Below, in pieces: positions 31,289 through 37,929 of a stretch of DNA of 37,929 bases. The notes beneath the pieces are model-generated. The model searched no databases and had not been told where the DNA came from. It was given only the letters and a program-made list of their open reading frames with translations. This DNA is from an uncultured Lentisphaerota bacterium (GTDB taxonomy: Bacteria; Verrucomicrobiota; Kiritimatiellia; RFP12; UBA1067): positions 1 to 37,929 of the forward strand of contig ONVK01000025.1 in the NCBI GenBank assembly GCA_900321255.1. Direction: 5' to 3'. Both the position numbers and the translations under genes were made by a program. Positions within the stretch are counted from its first letter, which is position 1. The number at the start of each line of letters is the position of its first letter.

Positions 31289-32884
31289 ATGAAAATCGTC
31301 GATTGCGACTACTTCGTCGTCGGGTCCGGGATGGCAGGGCTCATGACGGCCCTGCATCTCGCGGGCAAGGGCAAGGTCGTGCTCGTGACAAAGGCGCGGC
31401 TGCAGGACTGCAACACGAATTTCGCGCAGGGCGGCATCTGCTGCGTCGCAGATCCTGCCGACACGTTCGACAAGCACGCGCGCGACACGATGATCGCCGG
31501 CGCCTGGCTCGGCAACTCCGCCGTCGTGCACGAGATCTGCGAGCACGCGCCCGAGGGAATACAGGACCTCGTCAAGTGCGGTGTCAAGTTCGCGAAGAAG
31601 AAGGACGGCTCGTGGGAACTTACCCGCGAGGGCGGGCACAGCGCGCGTCGCATCTTCCACGCAGGCGACATCACCGGCGAGAAGTGCGAGGCGGCGATGA
31701 TGCGCAGCATCCGCCGCTCGTCCGTCGACGTCAGGGAGCAGACGATAGTTATCGACCTCGTGATGACGAAGCGCATCGGGCTCAAGGGCCCCAACCGCTG
31801 CATCGGCGCCTACGTCCTCGACAAGACGACCGGCGAGATATACGCGGTCCGCTCGCCCGACACGGTGCTGGCGACTGGCGGCTGCGGCAAGGTCTATCTC
31901 TACACCTGCAATCCAGACACCGCGACTGGCGACGGCATAGCGCTTGCGTGGCGCGCGGGCGCGAAGATAGAGAACATGGAGTTCATCCAGTTCCACCCGA
32001 CGTGCCTCTACCACCCGCAGGCGAAGCGCTTTTTGATCTCCGAGGCGGTGCGCGGCGAAGGTGCCGTTCTCGTGAACAAGCACGGCCGCGAGTTCATGAA
32101 GAAGTACGACCCGCGGGGGTCGCTCGCGCCGCGCGACATCGTGGCGCGCTCGATCGACTCCGAGATGAAGCGCACCGGCGACGACTGCATGTACCTCGAC
32201 ATCAGGAAGAAGGGCAGGGCCTACCTGATGACGCGCTTCCCGAACATCTACCAGAAGTGCATGGAGTTCGGCATCGACATGGCGAAGGACCTGATACCGA
32301 TCGTACCGGCTGCGCACTACACCTGCGGCGGCATCCAGGCGACGACTGCGGGCGAGACTTCCGTCCCCGGGCTTTCCGCCGTCGGGGAGTGCGCTTGCAC
32401 CGGCCTCCACGGCGCGAACCGCCTTGCTTCCAACTCGCTTATGGAGGCGCTCGTCTGCGCCCGGCTCGCGGCGACGCGGCTCGCCGCGAACCCGACGAAG
32501 TTCGCGCCGCGCAGGAAGCTGCCCGAGATCCCCGCCTGGCGCATCGGCAACGCCGTTCCGCCCGACGAGGCCGTTCTCGTCTCCCACATGTGGGACGAGA
32601 TACGCCGACTCATGTGGGACTACGTCGGCATCGTGCGCACGAACAAGCGCCTCGCTCGCGCCGCGCACCGCATCAAGACGCTCCGCAAGGAAATCCGCGA
32701 CTACTACTTCCGCTATCTCGTGACGCCCGACACGCTTGAGCTCCGAAACCTCGCCGTGTGCGCCGAGCTCATCGTCAAGAGCGCGCAGCGGAGGCATGAA
32801 AGCCGGGGGCTCCACTACACGCTCGACTACCCGCGCCAGTCGAAGCGTCCGCGGCAGACGGTAATAGAGGGCTATCGCGGGTAG
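31289..32884 (+). CDS. nadB: L-aspartate oxidase
   Basis: NadB oxidises L-aspartate to iminoaspartate, the first step of de novo NAD synthesis, with fumarate or oxygen as acceptor. The 531 residues carry the FAD loop VVGSGMAGLMTALHLA (10-25), NTNFAQGGI, REGGHSARRIFHAGD, ATGGCGKVY, FIQFHPTCL, SEAVRGEGAVL and HGANRLASNSLMEALV, then a C-terminal helical domain. These match NadB rather than the related SdhA/FrdA (the GGHS...RI and LASNS blocks). nadA and nadC are not nearby. The gene lies within the accD-to-metF operon; an SD-masking hairpin precedes it. Confidence 0.93.
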   Translation: MKIVDCDYFVVGSGMAGLMTALHLAGKGKVVLVTKARLQDCNTNFAQGGICCVADPADTFDKHARDTMIAGAWLGNSAVVHEICEHAPEGIQDLVKCGVKFAKKKDGSWELTREGGHSARRIFHAGDITGEKCEAAMMRSIRRSSVDVREQTIVIDLVMTKRIGLKGPNRCIGAYVLDKTTGEIYAVRSPDTVLATGGCGKVYLYTCNPDTATGDGIALAWRAGAKIENMEFIQFHPTCLYHPQAKRFLISEAVRGEGAVLVNKHGREFMKKYDPRGSLAPRDIVARSIDSEMKRTGDDCMYLDIRKKGRAYLMTRFPNIYQKCMEFGIDMAKDLIPIVPAAHYTCGGIQATTAGETSVPGLSAVGECACTGLHGANRLASNSLMEALVCARLAATRLAANPTKFAPRRKLPEIPAWRIGNAVPPDEAVLVSHMWDEIRRLMWDYVGIVRTNKRLARAAHRIKTLRKEIRDYYFRYLVTPDTLELRNLAVCAELIVKSAQRRHESRGLHYTLDYPRQSKRPRQTVIEGYRG

Positions 32885-32905
32885 ACCGCGACGGCATGTC
32901 CAGAC

Positions 32906-33772
32906 ATGAAGATATCAAGCATACTTGCAAAGCCACAGCCGTCCGTTTCCTTCGAGGTGTTTCCGCCTAAGAAGGACAGGCCGCTTGAGGGAACCAAGGA
33001 GCTCGTCGCAGAAATCGCGGCGACGGGCCCAGCGTTCATGTCGGTGACGTACGGCGCGGCCGGCGGCTCCACCGGGGCCAACACGTGCGCGATCGCCGAG
33101 CATGTCCAGAAGACCTGCGGCGTTCCTGTCCTCGCACATCTCACATGCGTCGCCGCGACGCGCGAGTCGATCACGCGCGAGGTCGCCGCATTCCGCGCCG
33201 CCGGCATCGAGAACATCCTCTGCCTGCGCGGCGACCTCGCACCAGAGACGGTGTTTCCGGGCGATTCCGCTTTTTCGCACGCGAGCGACCTCGTGGCGGC
33301 ACTTTCCGGCAAGGGCTTCTGCCTTGGCGGAGCGTGCTATCCCGAGGGGCATCCGGAGAGTCCGCATTTTGCCGACGACATCGCGCACGTGAAGGAGAAG
33401 GTCGAGGCGGGCCTTGACTTCTTCACGACGCAGATGTTCTTCGACAACAACGTCTTCTTCCACTACCTTGCCCGGCTGCGCGACGCCGGTGTCACGGTTC
33501 CTGTCGTCGCCGGCATCATGCCTGTCACTAACGGGCGGCAGATCGCCCGGATATGCGAACTTTCGGGAACGCACCTTCCGCCGCGCTTCCGCGCAATCGT
33601 CGACAGGTTCGGCGACGACCCGGCTGCGATGCTCGGCGCGGGCGTCGCGTATGCGACCGAGCAGATCGTCGACCTCTTTGCGAACGGCGTGAACCATGTC
33701 CACGTCTACACGATGAACAAGCCCGAGCTCGCCCGCCGCATAATGAACAACCTCAGGGGGATAGTCGCGTAG
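32906..33772 (+). CDS. metF: Methylenetetrahydrofolate reductase
   Basis: A 288-residue TIM-barrel flavoprotein with VSFEVFPPK (14-22; E17 is the expected catalytic Glu), MSVTYGAAGGS, LAHLTCV, ENILCLRGD, FFTTQMFFDN and GIMPVTN. It reduces methylene-THF to methyl-THF for methionine synthesis. The start ATG is 21 nt after the nadB stop and lacks a strong ribosome site, so coupling is likely. The following gene encodes a methionine-synthase reactivation domain, matching the pathway. Confidence 0.93.
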   Translation: MKISSILAKPQPSVSFEVFPPKKDRPLEGTKELVAEIAATGPAFMSVTYGAAGGSTGANTCAIAEHVQKTCGVPVLAHLTCVAATRESITREVAAFRAAGIENILCLRGDLAPETVFPGDSAFSHASDLVAALSGKGFCLGGACYPEGHPESPHFADDIAHVKEKVEAGLDFFTTQMFFDNNVFFHYLARLRDAGVTVPVVAGIMPVTNGRQIARICELSGTHLPPRFRAIVDRFGDDPAAMLGAGVAYATEQIVDLFANGVNHVHVYTMNKPELARRIMNNLRGIVA

Positions 33773-33782
33773 CGCTTGCGCC

Positions 33783-34226
33783 ATGACGGCAGGTTGCGAC
33801 GAGAGGAAGGCGGCGCTCTTGCGCGAGGCGCCGATTGGCGCGAAGGGCGTTTGGATGCGCGACGGCGACAGGGTTCTCCTCTGCGGCACGATAGGCGCGG
33901 CGTTCGACGCGTGGCAGAGGCGGCTTGCCGCGCTCAGCGGAGCCGACGCGTACTTCTCGCAGCAGATAGGCCTTGAGGCGGTTGAGCGCGAGATGGACGA
34001 GCTCGAGTCCGAGGCGCGCGCGTCGCTCGCGCCCGGCGAGACGCTTATGCCGCGCCGCTCTCCGGGATACGGGGAGATGCCGCTTTCGCTCAGCCGGGAG
34101 ATTGTCTCGAAGCTCGACGCGACGCGGCGCATCGGCGTCGCGGTGACCGATTCCGATCTCCTCGTTCCCTCGAAGTCCGTTACCGCCGTCTGCGAAATCG
34201 TGAAACCCGAGGCTCCGCGGTGTTGA
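33783..34226 (+). CDS. Free-standing MetH reactivation-domain protein
   Basis: The 147-residue protein matches the end of cobalamin-dependent methionine synthase: CGTIGAAFDAWQ, ADAYFSQQIGLEAVEREMD, then RRSPGYGEMPL (91-101, the SAM-binding SPGYG loop) and LVPSKSVTAVCEI (127-139). In E. coli this is the about 330-residue C-terminal activation domain of MetH, which binds SAM to re-methylate oxidised cob(II)alamin. Separate activation-domain proteins are known, for example in Thermotoga. Placement directly after metF supports a role in B12-dependent methionine synthesis; the rest of MetH must be elsewhere. The start has no clear ribosome site and lies 10 nt after metF. Confidence 0.82.
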   Translation: MTAGCDERKAALLREAPIGAKGVWMRDGDRVLLCGTIGAAFDAWQRRLAALSGADAYFSQQIGLEAVEREMDELESEARASLAPGETLMPRRSPGYGEMPLSLSREIVSKLDATRRIGVAVTDSDLLVPSKSVTAVCEIVKPEAPRC

Positions 34227-34252
34227 GCGGAAGCGAAGGGTTTTGGTATAAT
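34223..34252 (+). promoter_or_regulatory. Promoter of the 34263-37910 operon (TTGAGC - TGGTATAAT)
   Basis: A perfect extended -10 (34244-34252) with TTGAGC (34223-34228) 18 bp upstream. Ten nt separate the box from the ATG at 34263, so the leader is 0-4 nt. Confidence 0.7.
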
Positions 34253-34262
34253 TAAAACCCTG

Positions 34263-35408
34263 ATGAAGACTTTGACTGTAGTGGCGGCTGGGCTTGGCTA
34301 CGATCTCCTTGAGCGTAGCGGAATGCTCGAAATGGCGGGGCTCAGGTTCGGCTCCGCTCTGAGCGTGTTTCCCGCCGTGACATGCGTCGCGCAGGCGTCG
34401 CTCAGGACCGGCCTCTCTCCCGCCGAACACGGCGTCATCTCGAACGGCTGGTGGTCGGAAGACCTGCGGAAGCCCCTCTTCTGGGAGCAGAGTTCGCGCA
34501 TCGTGAAGGGGCCGCGCGTCTGGGCGGAGCGCAGGCTTGGGGGTGGCACCGTGGGGCTCTTCTTCTTCCAGCAGTCGCTCGGCGAGGAGGCGGACGTGAT
34601 CGTCTCCCCCGCGCCGATCCACAAGCACGGCGGCGGGATGGTCATGAGCTGCTACACCAAGCCGACCGGCATGTCGCCGATACTCGAGAAGCTGTGCGGC
34701 AAGTTTCCGCTCTGGCGCTACTGGGGACCGCTCGCCTCGCCGAAAGTCGGGCGCATGTGCATCTCGTGGTTCGAGGAGATGACGAACGCGCACGATGTCG
34801 ACGAGGCGTACCTGTACCTGCCGACCCTGGACTACGCGGCGCAGGCGAACGGGCCAAATTCGCCGGCCGCGAAGTCGGCGCTGAAGGAATTCCGCCGCCA
34901 GCTCGAGCGCATCGCCGACATCTGCATGCGCCGCGGCTGCGCCCTCAGGGTCATGGGCGACTACGAGATAACGGAAGTGACGGCGGAGAGCGTGAAGCCG
35001 AACGTCGTGCTGCGCCGCGAAGACCTCTTCAGGACGCGCACAGTCGCGGGGATGTCGTATCCCGACTTCTACCAGTCGAAGGCGTTTGCGATGTGCGACC
35101 ACGAGTTTTGCGTAGTCTACGGCGACGAAAGGGCAAAGGCTGCGGAGCTTTTGCTCGCGACCGGCGACTATGGGCTTCCGGACGAGGCCTGTCGCGCGGC
35201 GCTAGGCGACTGCACCGTCCTGCTCGCCAGAGAAGGCTCGTGGTGCGAATACTCCTGGTGGACCGACAGGCGCGAGGCGCCGGATTTCGCGTCGCACGTC
35301 GACATCCACAACAAGCCGGGCTTCGACCCGAAGGAGCTTTTCTTTTTCAACAGGGGGACAGTCAGGGGAACGCACGGGCGCAGATGCGCCGTGGCAAAGT
35401 CGGAGTAA
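34263..35408 (+). CDS. Alkaline phosphatase superfamily protein (type I phosphodiesterase-like)
   Basis: The 381-residue protein shares the layout of type I phosphodiesterase/nucleotide pyrophosphatases: SVFPAVTCVAQASLRTGL (T40 in the nucleophile position), EHGVISNGWW, LPTLDYAAQANGP, a region VMGDYEITEV where the usual SDHG metal site would be, DHEFCVVYG, and VDIHNKPGFDPKELFF with GTVRGTHG near the end. Two usual metal ligands are changed: the N-terminal Asp is absent (VAAGLG) and SDH reads GDY. I recall this same pattern in the phosphodiesterase-like proteins of ebo gene clusters, so it seems to be a subfamily trait rather than decay. No signal peptide; substrate unknown. Confidence 0.75.
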   Translation: MKTLTVVAAGLGYDLLERSGMLEMAGLRFGSALSVFPAVTCVAQASLRTGLSPAEHGVISNGWWSEDLRKPLFWEQSSRIVKGPRVWAERRLGGGTVGLFFFQQSLGEEADVIVSPAPIHKHGGGMVMSCYTKPTGMSPILEKLCGKFPLWRYWGPLASPKVGRMCISWFEEMTNAHDVDEAYLYLPTLDYAAQANGPNSPAAKSALKEFRRQLERIADICMRRGCALRVMGDYEITEVTAESVKPNVVLRREDLFRTRTVAGMSYPDFYQSKAFAMCDHEFCVVYGDERAKAAELLLATGDYGLPDEACRAALGDCTVLLAREGSWCEYSWWTDRREAPDFASHVDIHNKPGFDPKELFFFNRGTVRGTHGRRCAVAKSE

Positions 35409-35412
35409 AAAC

Positions 35413-36219
35413 ATGAAAATCAGAAACTTCTCGCCGGTCGTCATCTCGCTCCTCGCAGGGGCCGCCATCGGCTTTTGCTTCGCCCCGTCCGCAGGGGCCC
35501 CGAAAGCCGCGCCGGAAAAGACCTCGCCCAAGAAGGTCAAGGCGGAATCTCGCCCCGACGAGGCGGCGGAGAAGGAGATGCGCGTACTGCGCTCGCGCAT
35601 AAAGGAGCTTGAGGACATGCTCGCGAAGCAGGGCGTGGAGGTAGAGGAGATGAAGGAGGAGTCGTCGAGGCGCGAGAGGCGCGACCGGCCCAGGGACTTC
35701 CGCGCGGACATGGAGCGCCTCAAGAAGGAGGAGCCCGAGCGCTACGCGCAGATAACCAACAGCATGGCGCAGTTCCGCCGCCACCGGCTCGAGCGCGCGC
35801 AGTCGAAGATCGACTTCCTTTCGTCGATTGACACGTCTCGCATGTCGCCTGCGATGCTCAAGGTCCATTCGGACCTTCAGGACATGATCGAGAAGCGCGA
35901 GGCCGTCGAGGAGAAGATGCGCGGGTTCATGGACATGACGGAGGAGGAAAGGCGCGAGGCCTTTCAGGAGATCGGCGAGATCGACGGCAGGATACGCGAG
36001 CTCAACAGGGCGGAGCGCGACAATCTTCTCGTCCAGACGGCGGAGGCGCTGGGATTCCAGGGCGACGACGCTGCCGAGATAATAGACACGGTCAAGAGCA
36101 TATACGAGGCGACCGACTCCGGCTGGGGTTTCGGCGGGCCGGGCGGGCCCGGCGGGCCCGGCAGGCGCGGAGGTCGCGGAGGACGCGGAGGTCCAGGTGG
36201 AAGGGGAGGGAACCGCTGA
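35413..36219 (+). CDS. Exported coiled-coil protein with Gly/Arg-rich tail
   Basis: Not recognised as a known family. The ATG is 4 nt after the preceding stop; 268 residues. Residues 1 to about 28 look like a signal peptide (KIRNFSPVVISLLAGAAIGF). Residues about 50-85 and 115-200 are highly charged and helical with coiled-coil heptads (LRSRIKELEDMLAKQGVEVE; MTEEERREAFQEI). The last 30 residues are Gly/Pro/Arg triplets (GGP, RGG) encoded by a 9-bp tandem repeat. The coiled-coil and MTEEERREA features are loosely like Spy/CpxP-type periplasmic chaperones, but this is a weak resemblance. The gene runs directly into the methyltransferase gene. Confidence 0.65.
   Translation: MKIRNFSPVVISLLAGAAIGFCFAPSAGAPKAAPEKTSPKKVKAESRPDEAAEKEMRVLRSRIKELEDMLAKQGVEVEEMKEESSRRERRDRPRDFRADMERLKKEEPERYAQITNSMAQFRRHRLERAQSKIDFLSSIDTSRMSPAMLKVHSDLQDMIEKREAVEEKMRGFMDMTEEERREAFQEIGEIDGRIRELNRAERDNLLVQTAEALGFQGDDAAEIIDTVKSIYEATDSGWGFGGPGGPGGPGRRGGRGGRGGPGGRGGNR
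36133..36195 (+). repeat. 9-bp tandem repeat encoding GGP/RGG tail
   Basis: Seven units in register: GGCGGGCCG, GGCGGGCCC twice, GGCAGGCGC, GGAGGTCGC, GGAGGACGC, GGAGGTCCA. The first three are nearly identical, so copy number may vary by slippage in steps of three codons without shifting the frame. Confidence 0.75.
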
Positions 36220-36220
36220 C

Positions 36221-37183
36221 ATGAAATCCGTACAGGAAATAGTCGATCTCGCGAGCGCCTACTACGGCAGCGCCGTGCTCTTCGCCGCCATCGACTGCGG
36301 CGTGTTCGAGAAGGTCGAGGCGGGAGCGCTTGACACGGGGCGCCGCGGCATGCGGCTTCTCGCGGACGCCTGCGTCGCGGAAGGGCTTCTCGAAAAGCGC
36401 GATGGGAAGTACTTCAACACGCCCGCCGGCAAGATGGCCCTGATACCAGGCGGTCCCGCCGACCTCACGAAGGCGATCCGCTATAACCGCGACGTGTATC
36501 CGGCGTGGGGCAAGCTCGCAGAACTTGCCGAGACCGGCCGGCCCGTGGAGAAGCCCGAAATCCACCTCGGCGAAGACGCAGCGCGCACAAAGGCGTTTGC
36601 CGCGTCGATGTTCGGCCGCGCGATGGGCATCGGCAAGGGCATTGTCCCGATGCTGGGCGCTCTTTCGGGGAAGATCCTCGACCTCGCCGGCGGCCCAGGC
36701 GCGTACGCGATACTGATGTGCCAGGCGAATCCGTCCGCGACATGCGTGACGGTAGACCTGAAGGCGATTGCAGCGGAAGCGAAGGGCTATGTCGAGAAGT
36801 TCGGTCTTGCGAGTCGCATCGAGTGCCGCGCTGGCGACTACCACGCGGACGAGTATGAAGCCGAGGCCTACGACGTCGTGACGATATTCGGAGCTCTCCA
36901 CCAGGAGTCGCCGGAGCAGATAGTCGACATCTTGAAGCGCGCGAACAGGGCGCTCAAGCCGGGCGGACGGCTCTTCGTCCTCGACATGATGACCGACGCG
37001 ACGCACACCGCGCCGAAGTTCTCCGCTCTCTTCGCCGTAAACATGGCGCTCACGACCGAGAACGGCTGGGTCTTTTCCGACGAGGAACTCAAGGGCTGGA
37101 TGCGCGAGGCTGGCTTCACTCCCGGTGAGACGCGTCCTGTTCCGCCGCCGATGCCGCACTGGCTCGTCGAAGCGGTGAAGTGA
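36221..37183 (+). CDS. SAM-dependent O-methyltransferase (family 2 type)
   Basis: The ATG at 36221 is 1 nt after the preceding stop, with GGGGAGGG (36203-36210) 10 nt upstream inside the Gly-rich codons; an in-frame GTG at 36197 is less likely. The 320 residues begin with a winged-helix dimerisation domain (AAIDCGVFEKV, LLADACVAEGLLEKRDGKYFN) followed by a Rossmann methyltransferase with motif I LDLAGGPG (153-160), VDL (178-180) and GALHQESPEQIVDILKR, RALKPGGRLFV. This is the plant/bacterial O-methyltransferase 2 (Methyltransf_2) arrangement. The substrate, probably a small hydroxylated compound, is unknown. Confidence 0.85.
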   Translation: MKSVQEIVDLASAYYGSAVLFAAIDCGVFEKVEAGALDTGRRGMRLLADACVAEGLLEKRDGKYFNTPAGKMALIPGGPADLTKAIRYNRDVYPAWGKLAELAETGRPVEKPEIHLGEDAARTKAFAASMFGRAMGIGKGIVPMLGALSGKILDLAGGPGAYAILMCQANPSATCVTVDLKAIAAEAKGYVEKFGLASRIECRAGDYHADEYEAEAYDVVTIFGALHQESPEQIVDILKRANRALKPGGRLFVLDMMTDATHTAPKFSALFAVNMALTTENGWVFSDEELKGWMREAGFTPGETRPVPPPMPHWLVEAVK

Positions 37184-37184
37184 G

Positions 37185-37910
37185 ATGGCGGCGAAGGGCG
37201 GAGCCGTCGGTTTCTTCGATTCTGGCCTCGGGGGGCTTTGCATTCTCGATGCCTTCAAGGCGCTCTGCCCGCGCGAGTCGACCGTCTACATAGCCGACTC
37301 GAAGAACTGCCCTTACGGGAACAAGCCCGCGGACGAGATCGTCCGTCTTGCCGAGCGCCATACGCGTCGGCTTCTGAAACGCGGCTGCAAGATGATCGTC
37401 GTCGCCTGCAATACTGCGACGGCCGCTGCGATAGACACGCTGCGCGCGGAGTGGCCCGACGTTCCCTTCATCGGCATCGAGCCGGCGGTGAAGCCCGCCG
37501 CGCTTCGTTCGAAGACAGGCGTCGTCGGGGTCTTGGCGACGGCGGGGACTTTCGGCGGGCGGCTCTACAATGAGACTAAGGCGAAGTTCGCAAAGGACGT
37601 CACGGTGATCGCCACCGTCGCCGACGAGTTCGTGGAGCTCGTCGAGCGCAATGAGGTCTCGGGCGCGAACGCGGAGCGTGCCGTGCGCGCGAAGGTCGAG
37701 CCGATTCTCGCCGCCGGCTGCGACAAGATAGTCCTCGGCTGCACCCATTTCCCGCATCTGAAGCCGCTCATCGAGAAGATCTGCGCCGGCCGCGCCGAGG
37801 TGATCGATCCCTCCGACGCCGTCGCGCGCCAGGCAAGGCGCGTCCTTTCCGCTCGCGGGCTTCTGGCATCTGCGTCCGCAAAACCCTCCCACGTCTTCAT
37901 CCGCACATGA
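37185..37910 (+). CDS. murI: Glutamate racemase
   Basis: MurI makes D-glutamate for peptidoglycan, and both catalytic cysteines are present: C75 in VVACNTATAA and C186 in LGCTHFP. Also seen are the substrate loop FFDSGLGGL (10-18), NCPYGNK and a GVLATAGTF segment. The 241-residue length is slightly shorter than typical (250-285). The ATG is 1 nt after the methyltransferase stop. It implies that the organism makes a peptidoglycan wall. Its stop overlaps the next ATG. Confidence 0.94.
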   Translation: MAAKGGAVGFFDSGLGGLCILDAFKALCPRESTVYIADSKNCPYGNKPADEIVRLAERHTRRLLKRGCKMIVVACNTATAAAIDTLRAEWPDVPFIGIEPAVKPAALRSKTGVVGVLATAGTFGGRLYNETKAKFAKDVTVIATVADEFVELVERNEVSGANAERAVRAKVEPILAAGCDKIVLGCTHFPHLKPLIEKICAGRAEVIDPSDAVARQARRVLSARGLLASASAKPSHVFIRT

Positions 37911-37929
37911 CGCCGGCAGAGTTCATCGA
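37907..37929 (+). CDS. Start of a further gene, truncated by the window edge
   Basis: ATG at 37907 overlaps the murI stop by ATGA and is open to the edge (MTPAEFI). Overlapping starts are common in this region, so a real co-translated gene is plausible, but seven codons allow no identification. Confidence 0.4.

Overview
The window is a gene-dense, GC-rich bacterial chromosome segment with 31 protein genes counting each broken gene once, plus one partial start at the right edge. Almost all are on the + strand; only the large helicase gene hrpA is on the minus strand. The mix points to a PVC-superphylum bacterium, most like the Kiritimatiellota/Lentisphaerae lineages of gut or anoxic habitats. 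It includes a BspA-type LRR_5 surface protein with a GTDPTD C-terminal module, a GH127-type arabinofuranosidase, a GldA/GldFG/DUF4340 ABC cluster, a TadC-FHA-PEGA operon, a short-form AlaRS and an LA_2272-like surface repeat protein. The lineage is an inference from gene content; no rRNA, tRNA, CRISPR array, transposase or prophage was seen, and no gap between genes exceeds about 160 bp.

Layout. 1-3309: end of a tandem AAA+ ATPase, a metallophosphoesterase, a secreted LRR_5 protein. 3455-7600: ABC ATPase, a GldF-GldG fusion that is broken near 4365, and a DUF4340 protein, closed by a hairpin inside the 3' end of convergent hrpA (7608-11354, minus). 11465-17304: GH127-like glycosidase, sugar-nucleotide pyrophosphorylase-like protein, alaS (frameshifted near 15737) and a secreted CHAP/NlpC-like protein. 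17386-21794: TadC-like, FHA, PEGA and tlyA genes. 21876-25362: topA (with an unusual triplicated C-terminus) and xerC. 25407-26865: infC, starting at a rare AUC codon, and pssA. 26909-29501: LA_2272-like protein, parB, M28 peptidase. 29568-34226: accD, accA, nadB, metF and a free-standing methionine-synthase reactivation domain. 34263-37929: an alkaline-phosphatase-superfamily protein, a secreted coiled-coil/RGG protein, an O-methyltransferase, murI and the first codons of another gene.

Expression signals are unusually legible. Eleven promoters share an extended -10 box close to TGGTATAAT, mostly without a good -35. They fall in two groups: genes with a 32-47 nt gap and usually a Shine-Dalgarno, and four genes (hrpA, the 13506 gene, the 17386 gene, the 34263 gene) whose start codon lies only 8-10 nt after the -10 box, implying leaderless mRNAs.

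The most notable observations are the AUC-initiated infC, the leaderless promoter class, three short degenerate 7- or 8-bp tandem repeats (two of them in frame inside the essential-type genes alaS and hrpA, one between accD and accA), the TopA C-terminal repeats, the TadC-FHA-PEGA operon, and two frameshifted genes that may be real lesions or assembly errors.
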